From CAVQLX01 sp963811605 (GTDB lineage Bacteria > Desulfobacterota > Binatia > DP-6), in assembly GCA_963811605.1 (NCBI GenBank), contig CAWESA010000010.1, positions 744,001-808,000 of the forward strand: a stretch of DNA of 64,000 nt, written 5' to 3'. Within the stretch, counting starts at the first letter, position 1, and each line of letters begins with the position of its first letter. Positions 49,910 through 58,098 of the stretch are shown piece by piece. A program made the position numbers and the translations under genes. A model generated the notes under the pieces. That model was not told where the DNA came from. It did no database searches and was given only the letters and a program-made list of their open reading frames with translations.

Positions 49910-50041
49910 GCCGTGGCGGCGAGCTCGTCCCGTCGCGTGCGCCGCCGGTCACACCGGCGGGTCGGGAAGCGCCTCGCTCAGGACGAGCAGCAGGACGCCG
50001 GGCGCTCACGCGGCTTCGAATCTGCGTCGGCCGCGACGGCG

Positions 50042-51235
50042 TCACCGCGATCGCGGCAGGCCGAGCACGCGCTCGGCCAGGATGTTGCGCTGGATCTCCG
50101 ACGTGCCGGCGAACAGCGACGCGGCCCGGTAGTAGAGGTAGGAGCGCGCCAGCCGGCCGCCGGCGACGGCGTGCGGGCCGGGCTGCCAGCACAGGCCGCC
50201 GGGCCCGAGGAGCGCCATCACCGTGTCGTGCATGCGCTGGCTCATCTCGCTCCAGAAGAGCTTGATGAAGCTCGACTCCGGACCCAGCGGGAGTCGCTTC
50301 TGGAGCCGCGTGAGCGTGCGCCAGTTGTTGAGGCGGGTGATCTCCACCTCGAGGAAGTGCTGGGCGATGCGCTGGCGGACCACCGGGTCCGCGGCCGCCG
50401 GCGGTCGGCCGTCCCGACCCTCGCGTGCCAGCCGCAGCAGGTCCTGCAGCAGCATGCGGTGGATCACCAGCTGGCGCGGCGAGGTGCCGCGCTCGTGGGC
50501 GAGCGTCGTGGAGGCGATCGCCCAGCCCTCGTGCTCGCGTCCCACCAGGTGCTCGCGGGGAATGCGGACGTCCTCCAGGAAGACCTCGTTGAACTCCTCG
50601 CTCCCGGTCATCTGGCGGAGCGGGCGCACGGTCACGCCGGGCGCCTGCATGTCGCAGATCAGATAGCTGATCCCCCTCGCCTTCGGCGCCGCCGGATCGG
50701 TCCGGGCCAGCAGGATGCCCCAGCGCGCGAACTGCGCGTAGCTGGTCCACACCTTCTGGCCGGTGACGGTCCAGCCGGCGGGCCTGGGCTCGGCGCGGGT
50801 GCGCAGCGCCGTCAGATCGGAGCCGGCGCCGGGCTCCGAGAACAGCTGGCACCACAGCTCGTCGGCGGTGAGGATGCTCGGCAGGAAGCGACGGCGCTGG
50901 GCGTCGGTGCCGTGCGCGATCAGCGTCGGACCCACGAGATTCACGCCGATGCGGTTGATGATCTCGGGCGCGCGCGCGGCGGCGATCTCCTCCTGGAAGA
51001 CGTAGTGCTCGACCACCGTGGCGCCGCGGCCACCGTACTCGCGCGGCCAGTGGATGCCGACCCAGCCGCCCGCGGCGAGCTGCCGCTGCCAGTCGCGCAA
51101 GCACGCGACCTCGTCCGCGAGGGACGCGAAGTCGGGCGGCTCGCCGCCGCGCCAGGCGGCGGGCAGGTGCTCGGCGAGCCAGCCGCGCAGCTCGGCGCGA
51201 AAGGCCTCCTCGGCAGCAGAAAAGGAGAGGTCCAC
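50042..51235 (-). CDS. Acyl-CoA dehydrogenase
   Basis: 397 aa. FAD and substrate motifs: WCQLFSEPGAGSDLTALRTR, GQKVWTSYAQFARWGILLARTDP and a C-terminal YRAASLFAGTSEIQRNILAERVLG. It is a paralogue of the dehydrogenase at 14896-16077. It makes an enoyl-CoA and reduces ETF. GTG start 11 nt after a GCTAAA -10. Flanked by CoA-transferase genes on both sides, consistent with beta-oxidation-like side-chain removal (inference). Confidence 0.92.
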   Translation of the reverse strand: MDLSFSAAEEAFRAELRGWLAEHLPAAWRGGEPPDFASLADEVACLRDWQRQLAAGGWVGIHWPREYGGRGATVVEHYVFQEEIAAARAPEIINRIGVNLVGPTLIAHGTDAQRRRFLPSILTADELWCQLFSEPGAGSDLTALRTRAEPRPAGWTVTGQKVWTSYAQFARWGILLARTDPAAPKARGISYLICDMQAPGVTVRPLRQMTGSEEFNEVFLEDVRIPREHLVGREHEGWAIASTTLAHERGTSPRQLVIHRMLLQDLLRLAREGRDGRPPAAADPVVRQRIAQHFLEVEITRLNNWRTLTRLQKRLPLGPESSFIKLFWSEMSQRMHDTVMALLGPGGLCWQPGPHAVAGGRLARSYLYYRAASLFAGTSEIQRNILAERVLGLPRSR

Positions 51236-51246
51236 GGCCCGCCCCT

Positions 51247-51275
51247 TTTAGCGCGGGCAGGCCGTGCGGGGTCAA
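51247..51275 (-). promoter_or_regulatory. Promoter of the second acyl-CoA dehydrogenase
   Basis: Minus strand: TTGACC (51275-51270), 17-nt spacer, GCTAAA (51252-51247), 11 nt to the GTG. Leader at most a few nt. Confidence 0.55.
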
Positions 51276-51285
51276 TGCGCGCGCG

Positions 51286-52002
51286 TCACGGCTCGCGGGT
51301 GACCGAGCCGACCCAGTGCGCCTGGCACGCGGAGCCGTCGGTGCAGCTGGCGGTGGCGGTGGCGTCGGCGGCTGCCGGCGAGGTCGCAGCCGACACGGTG
51401 ATGACGAAGCGCTGCGCGCAGGTGGCCTCCGGCGCCTGGAGATTGCCGACGTTCCATTCGAACGACCATCCGTTCGCGCCGGCCGCGCCGGCTGCCGCTC
51501 TTCCCTCCATGGTGCCGTACAGCGTGGCGCCGTCCTGCTGCACCGCCAGCGACGAGATGATGTCGTAGTCGAGCGTGCTGCAGGTGGACTGCGTGAGAGC
51601 GCCGGCGAAGCCCCAGTTGCCCGCGACGGCGGCGACGGGCGCAGGCAACGTCGTGGTGGTGGACGCGCTCCCCGGCACGGTCGCGGTGGTGGACGAGCCC
51701 CCGGGCAGGGTCGTGGTGGTCGTCGTGACCGAGGGCGGCAGCGTGCTGGAGGTCGGGGTGGGTGCGGTCGTACCGTCACCCGGCCCACCCGTCGGAAGGC
51801 CGAAGGCGCAGGTCGCGATGCCGTCGCGCCGGCACTCGCGCAGGATGCCCCGGCGACACTTCCGCAGCGCCCTGCCCTTCGCGGGACAGGCGGTCGAGAC
51901 GAGCGGCTTGCACGCCTTGCGACACTTGCGCAGCGGCGTCCGCGCGTCGGCGGACGGCGCGAGCAGCAGACCGGCGAGCAGGAGAACGGCGAGGCGACCC
52001 AT
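51286..52002 (-). CDS. Secreted Cys-rich protein with Thr/Ser linker
   Basis: 238 aa. Signal peptide MGRLAVLLLAGLLLAPSADA, then a short Cys/Lys/Arg-rich domain (LRKCRKACKPLV, CPAKGRALRKC, ECRRDGIATC), a Thr-rich linker (TTTTTTLPGG, STTTTLPAP) and a C-terminal beta domain with paired Cys (STCSTLDYD, ATCAQRF, CTDGSACQAHW). No enzyme motif. Same architecture class as the propeller and DUF1800 proteins of the window. An alternative in-frame ATG at 52014 has a GGAAGG too close to it, so 52002 is preferred. Confidence 0.75.
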   Translation of the reverse strand: MGRLAVLLLAGLLLAPSADARTPLRKCRKACKPLVSTACPAKGRALRKCRRGILRECRRDGIATCAFGLPTGGPGDGTTAPTPTSSTLPPSVTTTTTTLPGGSSTTATVPGSASTTTTLPAPVAAVAGNWGFAGALTQSTCSTLDYDIISSLAVQQDGATLYGTMEGRAAAGAAGANGWSFEWNVGNLQAPEATCAQRFVITVSAATSPAAADATATASCTDGSACQAHWVGSVTREP

Positions 52003-52076
52003 GGGCTTTCCCATGCCTTCCAGGACGCCGGGCGGGTCGCGGCTGTGTCGGGGCGGGACGCAGACGCCTTGCGGAC

Positions 52077-53279
52077 CTACACCACGCCGGCGGCGCGCAG
52101 CCGCGCCAGCTCGTCCGGACCCACGTCGATCTCGCCCAGCAACGACGCGGTGTCGGCGCCGAGCGCCGCCCCGGGCTGGTAGCGCGGAGGGGCGCCGTCG
52201 AGCTTGATCGGGCAGCCCAGCTCGCGGAGCGTCCCGAAGACGGGATGGTCGACCTCGACGATCATGTCGCGCGCGGCGACCTGCTCGTCCGCGAGGGCTT
52301 CCTCCACCGAGTAGACGGGCGCGATCGGCACTTGCCCGCGCAGGCGGCGCAGCCACTCGTCGGTGGCCCGGCGCCGGAAGACGTCATCGAGGAGGGCGAC
52401 GAGCTCGCGACGGTGTGCGAGCCGATCCGCGAAGGTCCGGAAGCGATCGTCGCCGGCGAGCGCCGGCAGCTCCAGGCACGCCACCAGGCGCTGCCAGAAC
52501 TTCTCCTTCATCACCATGACGACCAGCCAGCCGTCCGCGGTGCGGAAGGTCTGGCTCGGCACGAGGCTCTGATGGGCGCCCGAGGGATGGCGCGCGGGCC
52601 GCCAGTCGCGATTCAGCGACCAGGCGGCCATGTAGTTCAGCATCGAGAGCGCGGTGTCGAACAGCGACACCTCGACGTCCCCGCCCTGTCCGGTCGCGCG
52701 CGCGCGATGCAGGCCGATCATCAGCGCGAGCGCCGAGAGGATGCCGCCCGAGAAATCGACGATCGAGACGCCGCACTTCGTCGGCGGTGCGTCCGGCTCT
52801 CCGGTGACACCCATGAAGCCCGCGTACGCTTGCAGGAGATAGTCGTAGGCCGGCTCGTTGCGTCGTGGCCCGGTGCAGCCGAATCCGCTGAGGGCGCAGC
52901 AGACGATGCGCGGGTTCGCCTGCCGCAGCCCGGCGTAGTCGAGGCCGAGGGTGGCGGGGAGATCGCCCCGGAGGTTGTTGTAGACGGCATCGGCACGTCG
53001 CACGAGCCGGCGGAGCAGCGCCTGTCCGTCGGGGTGACGCAGGTTCAAGGTGAGCGACCGGTTGCCGCGATTGAACGACTGGTAGTAGAGGCCGTCGTTC
53101 GCAGCCGCGTCCGCGAAGGGCGGCACCCGGCGCGCCTCGTCGCCGCGGGTGGTCGGGTCCTCGATCTTCACGATCTCGGCGCCCAGATCGGCCAGCAACA
53201 TCATGCCGAACGGCCCGGCGCCGAGCTGCGTGGCGGCCAGGATGCGAAGACCCTCGAGCGGGAGCGCACCGGGAGACAC
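52077..53279 (-). CDS. CaiB/BaiF family CoA-transferase
   Basis: 400 aa. N-terminal GLRILAATQLGAGPFGMMLLADLGAEIVKIE, then RSLTLNLRHPDGQALLRRL and a candidate catalytic Asp in EPAYDYLLQAYAG. Paralogue of 30757-31980 but clearly diverged. GTG start 9 nt after a TGCTAG box with a poor -35. It transfers CoA between carboxylates. Divergent from the haem-oxygenase-like gene. Confidence 0.9.
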   Translation of the reverse strand: MSPGALPLEGLRILAATQLGAGPFGMMLLADLGAEIVKIEDPTTRGDEARRVPPFADAAANDGLYYQSFNRGNRSLTLNLRHPDGQALLRRLVRRADAVYNNLRGDLPATLGLDYAGLRQANPRIVCCALSGFGCTGPRRNEPAYDYLLQAYAGFMGVTGEPDAPPTKCGVSIVDFSGGILSALALMIGLHRARATGQGGDVEVSLFDTALSMLNYMAAWSLNRDWRPARHPSGAHQSLVPSQTFRTADGWLVVMVMKEKFWQRLVACLELPALAGDDRFRTFADRLAHRRELVALLDDVFRRRATDEWLRRLRGQVPIAPVYSVEEALADEQVAARDMIVEVDHPVFGTLRELGCPIKLDGAPPRYQPGAALGADTASLLGEIDVGPDELARLRAAGVV

Positions 53280-53362
53280 GTCCCGTCCCTAGCAAGGAGC
53301 GCGGGCGACTGGCCAGCGCGCCTCCGGCGGCTCGCGACCACCCCGCGCGCGTCCAGGAGACC

Positions 53363-53392
53363 TTGACGCAGCGGCGAGAGACTTCCTACAAC
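53363..53392 (+). promoter_or_regulatory. Promoter for leaderless mRNA (haem-oxygenase-like gene)
   Basis: TTGACG (53363-53368), 18-nt spacer, TACAAC (53387-53392), 7 nt to the ATG at 53400. Confidence 0.6.
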
Positions 53393-53399
53393 CGTTGCG

Positions 53400-54158
53400 A
53401 TGGGCGCCACCGGAACCTTCAAGGACGTCATCAAGCGGGATCGCGCGCCCGAGCGGGCCCTGCCGGTCGGCGACTTTCTCGCCGAGCTGGACGCGTTCAT
53501 CGAGGCCCACAGCCCGTACACGCAGAACAAGGTCGTCCCCGCCATCGGCGCCGGCACGGCGAGCCTCGACGTCGTGAAGCGCTACGCCGTCGAGCTCTAC
53601 TACCTCGGGCTCTGGATGACGCCCGAGTTCCCGCTCCTCATCGCCAACGCACCGGACAGCGATGCGTTCACGCTGGACGAGTCCGAGCACTACGCCCACT
53701 GGGCGCAGAACTTCGCCGACGAGACGGGCTACCTGCGCGACCCGAACCACGTCCTGATGAAGGTCGAGTACACACGCGCCCTCGGCATCCCGGACGACGA
53801 GGTACGCGCCTACGTGCCGATGCCGGAGACGATCGGCTCGGTCTACACGCTGCTCTACTACTGCCGCCGCTCGTACGAGGAGGCGCTGGGGGCGCTCGGC
53901 TACGCTCGCGAGCGGGCCGCGGGCCGCAGCGGCTACGCCAAGACCCTGTACGTCGGCCTGTGGAAGCACTACGGCATCAAGGTGAAGGACCTCGAGGTCC
54001 ACGCCTACGCCGAGGCCGAGCACGGCGACAAGGCGCTCGAGCTGATGCAGCGCGTGTGCACAACCGTGTCGGTGCAGCGGCGCGTCCGGCGCGCCGTGCA
54101 GCACACCATCCTGACCAACGAGTGGCGCACCTGGGCGCTCAACCGCTGGCTCGACTGA
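53400..54158 (+). CDS. TenA/PqqC-fold (haem-oxygenase-like) diiron-type protein
   Basis: 252 aa, all-helical. The C-terminal helix carries H201-x3-E205-x2-H208 (HAYAEAEH), matching the HxxxD/ExxH ligand pattern of haem-oxygenase-like diiron oxidases (HDO; UndA/CADD type). An acidic/His cluster at 93-100 (DESEHYAH) could supply the matching early ligands, with E160/E161 the bridging Glu. Known HDOs oxidise fatty or amino acids using O2. Function here is unknown. The SDR gene follows after 26 nt with its own ribosome site, so the two should act together. Confidence 0.7.
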   Translation: MGATGTFKDVIKRDRAPERALPVGDFLAELDAFIEAHSPYTQNKVVPAIGAGTASLDVVKRYAVELYYLGLWMTPEFPLLIANAPDSDAFTLDESEHYAHWAQNFADETGYLRDPNHVLMKVEYTRALGIPDDEVRAYVPMPETIGSVYTLLYYCRRSYEEALGALGYARERAAGRSGYAKTLYVGLWKHYGIKVKDLEVHAYAEAEHGDKALELMQRVCTTVSVQRRVRRAVQHTILTNEWRTWALNRWLD

Positions 54159-54184
54159 CGGCGACGCCACGACGGGAGGGGACG

Positions 54185-54943
54185 ATGGGCCGCCTGGACG
54201 GCAAGGTCGCGATCGTCACGGGCGCCGGCCAGGGCATCGGCCGCGCCATCGCGCTGGCGTTCGCCCGCGAGGGCGCGAAGGTGTGCGTCGCGGAGCTCAA
54301 GTTCCATCGCGCCGAGCGGACGGCGGAGGAGATCCGCGCCGAGGACCACGAGGCCATGTCCTCGGTGGTCGACGTCGGCAAGCGCGGCGACGTCGAGGCC
54401 ATGGTCGAGGAGACCGTTCGCCGCTACGGACCGATCGACATCCTGGTGAACAACGCCCACGGCTTCGGCCCGCGCGGACCGCTCGAGGCCATCCCCGAGG
54501 AGCAGTTCGACATGTCGTGGCGCACCGGCGTGAAGGGGACGTGGTGGGCCATGTGCGCCGTGCTGCCGATGATGCGCGAGAAGGGCTGGGGACGGATCAT
54601 CAACCTCGGCTCGCTCGCGGCCGAGTCGGGCCACGCGGGGCTGGGCGAGTACGCCGCCGCCAAGGGGGGCATCGTGTCGCTGTCGCGCGTCGCCGCGCGC
54701 GAGTGGGGCAGGGACGGCATCACCGTCAACGTGATCTATCCCGCGGCCGCCTCGAAGCGGGGCCTCGACTTCATGCAGCGCGAGCCCGAGCGCTTCGCGC
54801 GCGCGATGGTCGAGCGGCCCATCGGCCGCCTCGGCGATCCCGAGGAGGACATCGCGCCGGTCGCGGTCTTCCTCGCCTCCGACGAGTCGCGCTTCCTCAC
54901 CGGCCACGTCTTCTACGCCGACGGCGGCGCGCACCTGGGGTAG
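54185..54943 (+). CDS. SDR-family oxidoreductase
   Basis: 252 aa classical short-chain dehydrogenase. TGAGQGIG (cofactor), NNAHGFGP, the catalytic S-Y-K (NLGSLAAESG then YAAAK) and a PAAASKRG loop. The first strand ends CVAELKFHR, so NAD or NADP preference is unclear. A GGGAGGGGACG ribosome site precedes the ATG. Typical role: oxidation or reduction of a hydroxy/oxo intermediate, presumably made by the preceding diiron-type protein (inference). Confidence 0.9.
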   Translation: MGRLDGKVAIVTGAGQGIGRAIALAFAREGAKVCVAELKFHRAERTAEEIRAEDHEAMSSVVDVGKRGDVEAMVEETVRRYGPIDILVNNAHGFGPRGPLEAIPEEQFDMSWRTGVKGTWWAMCAVLPMMREKGWGRIINLGSLAAESGHAGLGEYAAAKGGIVSLSRVAAREWGRDGITVNVIYPAAASKRGLDFMQREPERFARAMVERPIGRLGDPEEDIAPVAVFLASDESRFLTGHVFYADGGAHLG

Positions 54944-54971
54944 GATTACGCGGGTCTCGCCATCTGGCCTC

Positions 54972-55070
54972 TTGTGGCTCCTCGTCGCGCGGGCGATCGA
55001 GGAGCACCTGACGATCGTGACCCACGACCCCGTGCTCGCACCCTACCCGGCGACGATCCCCTGGAGCTGA
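54972..55070 (+). pseudogene. PIN-domain (VapC-like) C-terminal remnant
   Basis: About 33 codons ending in TGA read LLVARAIEEHLTIVTHDPVL then APYPATIPWS. This is the last strand-helix-strand of a PIN-domain ribonuclease, with the final acidic residue in THD. The upstream three quarters and any antitoxin are missing: before LLVARA the frame is unrelated. It lies in the 135-bp gap after the SDR gene. Confidence 0.65.
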
Positions 55071-55078
55071 CCGACCGC

Positions 55079-55610
55079 GTGCCCGTCCTCGGCGACGACT
55101 GGCGATTGTGCCCGCGCTGCGGCGCGACGCTCGAGCACCGTCTCCGGGGTGGCATGCCCCGCCCAGCCTGTCCTGCGTGCGGCTTCGTCTTCTTCGCCAA
55201 CATGGGCGTCGGCGCCGCGGTGGTGGTCGCGGACGACGCCGGGCGGGTCCTGCTCGTGCAGCGCGGGCCGGGACGCTACGGCGCGGGGTTGTGGTGCCTG
55301 CCCTGCGGGTACGTCGAGTGGGACGAGAACGTGCGCGACGCCGCGGCGCGCGAGGCGCTCGAGGAAGCCGGGGTGGCGGTCGAGATCGGCGACGTCGTCC
55401 AGGTGACGGTGAACCGTCACGAACCGGATCGGCCCACCGTGGGCATCTGGTTCGCGGCGCGGCTGCTACGATCCGACCGCCCGGCCGGTCGCGGGCGACG
55501 ACGCCGTCGCCGCCGGATGGTTCGATCCGGCGGCGCTGCCGCCGCTGGCTTTCCCCAGCGATGCCCCGGTGCTGGCGCGGCTCGCGGCGGCGCGCCCGCG
55601 CCCCGTTTGA
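55079..55610 (+). pseudogene. Nudix hydrolase gene with a frameshift
   Basis: An N-terminal zinc-ribbon (LCPRCGATLEH...CPACGF) leads to the Nudix box GYVEWDENVRDAAAREALEE followed by AG, with the Gx5Ex7REUxEExGU residues all present. After GIWFAA (about 55454-55460) the frame continues as Arg-rich nonsense. In the +1 frame it reads CYDPTARPVAGDDAVAAGWF and ends at a TGA at 55608-55610, the normal Nudix tail. One surplus base near 55461 explains it: a real mutation or a sequencing error. If repaired, it would be an ADP-ribose/NADH-pyrophosphatase-type enzyme of about 176 aa. Confidence 0.8.
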
Positions 55611-55764
55611 CGCCGAGCGGCGTAAACCGATCGGCGACCGTCTGCCGCGAGAAGCACGATCGTATCGAGCACGAGTCATTTTGCTTGTCGGCGCGATCTC
55701 ATGCGCGGTATACGGCGCGGACGCCAACAGGTAGCGGGGGTTATCCCCAGAGGGAGAGATAGTG

Positions 55765-56439
55765 ATGTCAAGACTCAGTTTTGTGTCTTCTGCAGCCGTG
55801 CTGTCGCTTTTCGTGGTGGGTTCGACGGCCGTCCTGGCCGGTCCGCCGCCCTACGACAACTCGAACGACACCGTGACGTGCGGCACGATCTTGAAGGGCG
55901 CGATCAAGCCGAAGCCCGTGCTCACGCTCACCGGCGCCGTACCGAGCGTGTTCGCCATCAGCGGCACGCTGAGCGGCTGCAGCAGCCCGTCGAACCCGAA
56001 CCTCGTGTTCCCCGAAGGCAAGTCGAAGTTCAAGGGCACGATCAACGCCCCGAACAACAACTGCCTCTCCCTCGCGGGGAGTTCCACGGCGACCGGCACG
56101 CTCACGATCACGTGGGGCGCCACCGACTCGGTCAGCGGCGCCGGGATGCTCAACAAGAGCAGCGTCGTGACCATCCCGTCCATGGGCAGCACCGGCAACT
56201 TCGTCGTGGTCGCGGGCGACCAGCACGGCTCGTTCGACCTCGGGACGCCGGTCGCGCTCAGCGTCACCGGCGGGTTCACCGGCGGCAATGGTGGCGCCAC
56301 GTCGACCGCGTCGGTCATCACGACGGAATCGGTCGTCTCGATCCTTCGCGCGTGCGACACCACGGCCGCGCCGCCCGCGATCCCGGGCAAGGGCGTCAAG
56401 CAGATCACCATCGGCGTGGGCGGCCTCACGCTCCAGTAG
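55765..56439 (+). CDS. Secreted protein of unknown function
   Basis: 224 aa. Signal peptide with LSFVSSAAVLSLFVVGSTAVLA, then a Thr/Ser/Gly-rich beta-sandwich chain with two Cys near the start (TVTCGTILKG, LSGCSSPSN) and more Cys mid-chain and near the end (NNNCLSL, RACDT). No known family. Ribosome site GAGGGAGA; the ATG at 55765 is preferred over the GTG three bases upstream. Likely extracellular. Confidence 0.8.
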   Translation: MSRLSFVSSAAVLSLFVVGSTAVLAGPPPYDNSNDTVTCGTILKGAIKPKPVLTLTGAVPSVFAISGTLSGCSSPSNPNLVFPEGKSKFKGTINAPNNNCLSLAGSSTATGTLTITWGATDSVSGAGMLNKSSVVTIPSMGSTGNFVVVAGDQHGSFDLGTPVALSVTGGFTGGNGGATSTASVITTESVVSILRACDTTAAPPAIPGKGVKQITIGVGGLTLQ

Positions 56440-56457
56440 CCGGAATATCTCCGTTGG

Positions 56458-56493
56458 TCGCGGGGCCGGCGTCCAGGCGCGCCGGCCCCGCGA
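56458..56493. terminator. Hairpin terminator between convergent genes
   Basis: 14-bp perfect stem (TCGCGGGGCCGGCG and complement) with an 8-nt loop, 18 nt after the secreted-protein stop and 15 nt from the rmuC 3' end. It could serve both directions. Confidence 0.7.
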
Positions 56494-56507
56494 TCGAATC
56501 GCCGGCC

Positions 56508-57818
56508 TCAGGCCGATTCCTTGTCGCGCGTCGGGTCGAAGAGCGGCAGCAGCTCGGGCGCCTGCGGGGTCTGCGGCACCACGTCGATCGGCTCGCGCGG
56601 CTCCAGGTCCTCGCCGCTGACCGCGCCCAGCTCCTTCATCCGGCGCGCCGACGGCAGGACGCGCCGGTCGAGCGAGCCGACCGCCTGGTTGTAGGCCTCG
56701 ACCGCACGCTGGAGAGAGTTGCCCAGCTTGTCGAAGTGCTCGGCGAGCGTGCTGACGCGCTTGTAGAGCTCCTGGCCGGCGGCGCACACCTCCGCGGCCG
56801 TCTCGGTCATGCGCTGCTCCTTCCAGGCCTGCGCCGCCCCCCACAGGAGCGAGATCAGGCTGAGCGGGCTCGCCAGCACGATCCGGTGATGGATCGCGTC
56901 GTCGAAGAGCCCGGGATCGACCTCGATGGCGGCGCGGAAGAAGTTCTCGCCGGGGAGAAACATCACGACGAACTCCGGCGTGGGCTGGAACTGCTCGCGA
57001 TACGCCTTGGCGGCCAGGCGCGTCATGTGGTCGCGGACGAGGCGGGCGTGGTCGAGCAGCCGGGCACGCCGATGATCCTCGTCGAGGGCCCCCTCGGCGT
57101 CGAGGTAGGCCCGCATCACCGCCTTGGCGTCGACGATGATGTTGCGACCCCCGGGCAGCCGGACCACCAGGTCCGGGCGCAGGCGGCCGTCGTCGCCGGT
57201 CGTCTGCTCGTCGAAGTCGCAGTACGGCGCCATCCCCGCGAGCTCGACGACGCGCCGGAGCTGCACCTCGCCCCAGCGCCCGCGCACGCCCGGCGTCTTG
57301 AGCGCCACGGCGAGCGTCGCCGTCTCGTCACGCAGCCGCTGCTCGGCGTCGTGCAGCCCGGCCACCCGCTCCGTGAGCGCGCCGTGCGTGGTCTCGACCC
57401 GGCGGAGCCCGTCGTCCATGCGCTCGAGCGACTCGCGGACGGGACGCAGCAGCTCGTCGATCGCCGTGCGGCGCGTGTCCAGGTCGTTGCGTGCGCCCTG
57501 CTGGAACTCGGCGAGCTGCGTCCGCGCCAGGTCGAGGAAGGTGCGGCTGTTGCCGTCGAGCGCCTGGCGTGACAGCCCCTCGAACGCCTCGCGCAGCCGC
57601 GCCTCGGTGGTCTCGTGAATGCGCTGGCGCTCCGCCGCCAGGCGGCGCTCCCCGTCGAGCGCGGTCTCGAGCCGGACGTAGGCTTCGCGGCTCCGGCCCA
57701 GCTGCTCGCGCGCGCGCAACCCGACCACGAGCCACGCGCCCAGCACCCCCAGGACCAGCCCGACTCCGGCTCCCAGTCCCAGCGTCATCCAGTCGACGCC
57801 CGGCATCACCCCACCCAT
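56508..57818 (-). CDS. rmuC: RmuC-family DNA recombination protein
   Basis: 436 aa. A single N-terminal membrane helix (LGLGAGVGLVLGVLGAWLVVGL) is followed by a coiled coil (about 30-160). The RmuC nuclease-like domain has RGRWGEVQLRRVVELAGM, YCDFDEQTT, LRPDLVVRLPGGRNIIVDAKA and EFVVMFLPGENFF. RmuC limits inverted-repeat recombination. The ATG at 57818 lies 5 nt after TACAGG, while an internal ATG at 57806 is also possible. Divergent from the dodecin gene. Confidence 0.92.
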   Translation of the reverse strand: MGGVMPGVDWMTLGLGAGVGLVLGVLGAWLVVGLRAREQLGRSREAYVRLETALDGERRLAAERQRIHETTEARLREAFEGLSRQALDGNSRTFLDLARTQLAEFQQGARNDLDTRRTAIDELLRPVRESLERMDDGLRRVETTHGALTERVAGLHDAEQRLRDETATLAVALKTPGVRGRWGEVQLRRVVELAGMAPYCDFDEQTTGDDGRLRPDLVVRLPGGRNIIVDAKAVMRAYLDAEGALDEDHRRARLLDHARLVRDHMTRLAAKAYREQFQPTPEFVVMFLPGENFFRAAIEVDPGLFDDAIHHRIVLASPLSLISLLWGAAQAWKEQRMTETAAEVCAAGQELYKRVSTLAEHFDKLGNSLQRAVEAYNQAVGSLDRRVLPSARRMKELGAVSGEDLEPREPIDVVPQTPQAPELLPLFDPTRDKESA

Positions 57819-57881
57819 GACCGCCTGTACCTTGCCTCCGCCCCACGATCCAGGCCTACTCCGGCGGGGAGGGACCGACCC

Positions 57882-58097
57882 ATGGTCGAGAAGACGATCG
57901 AGCTCACCGGGACGTCGACCAACTCCATCGAGGATGCGGTCGGCCTCGCGGTCAGCCGCGCGTTCGCCACCATCAAGGGCATCAAGCCCGAGGTGGAGAT
58001 CGACCGCATCACCTGCGTGGTCGAGGATGGCGGCGTCACGGCCTGGCGCGTGCGCGTGCGGGTGAACTTCGCCGTCCAGGAGCAGATCCACGAGTAG
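57882..58097 (+). CDS. Dodecin flavin-storage protein
   Basis: 71 aa. KTIELTGTSTNSIEDAVGLAVSRA and the strand TCVVEDGGVTAWRVRVRVNF match dodecin, a dodecameric flavin-binding protein that buffers riboflavin/FMN. The Trp in VTAWRVRV is the flavin-stacking residue. GGGGAGGGA precedes the ATG. One base separates its stop from the MBL-hydrolase start. Confidence 0.95.
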   Translation: MVEKTIELTGTSTNSIEDAVGLAVSRAFATIKGIKPEVEIDRITCVVEDGGVTAWRVRVRVNFAVQEQIHE

Positions 58098-58098
58098 C

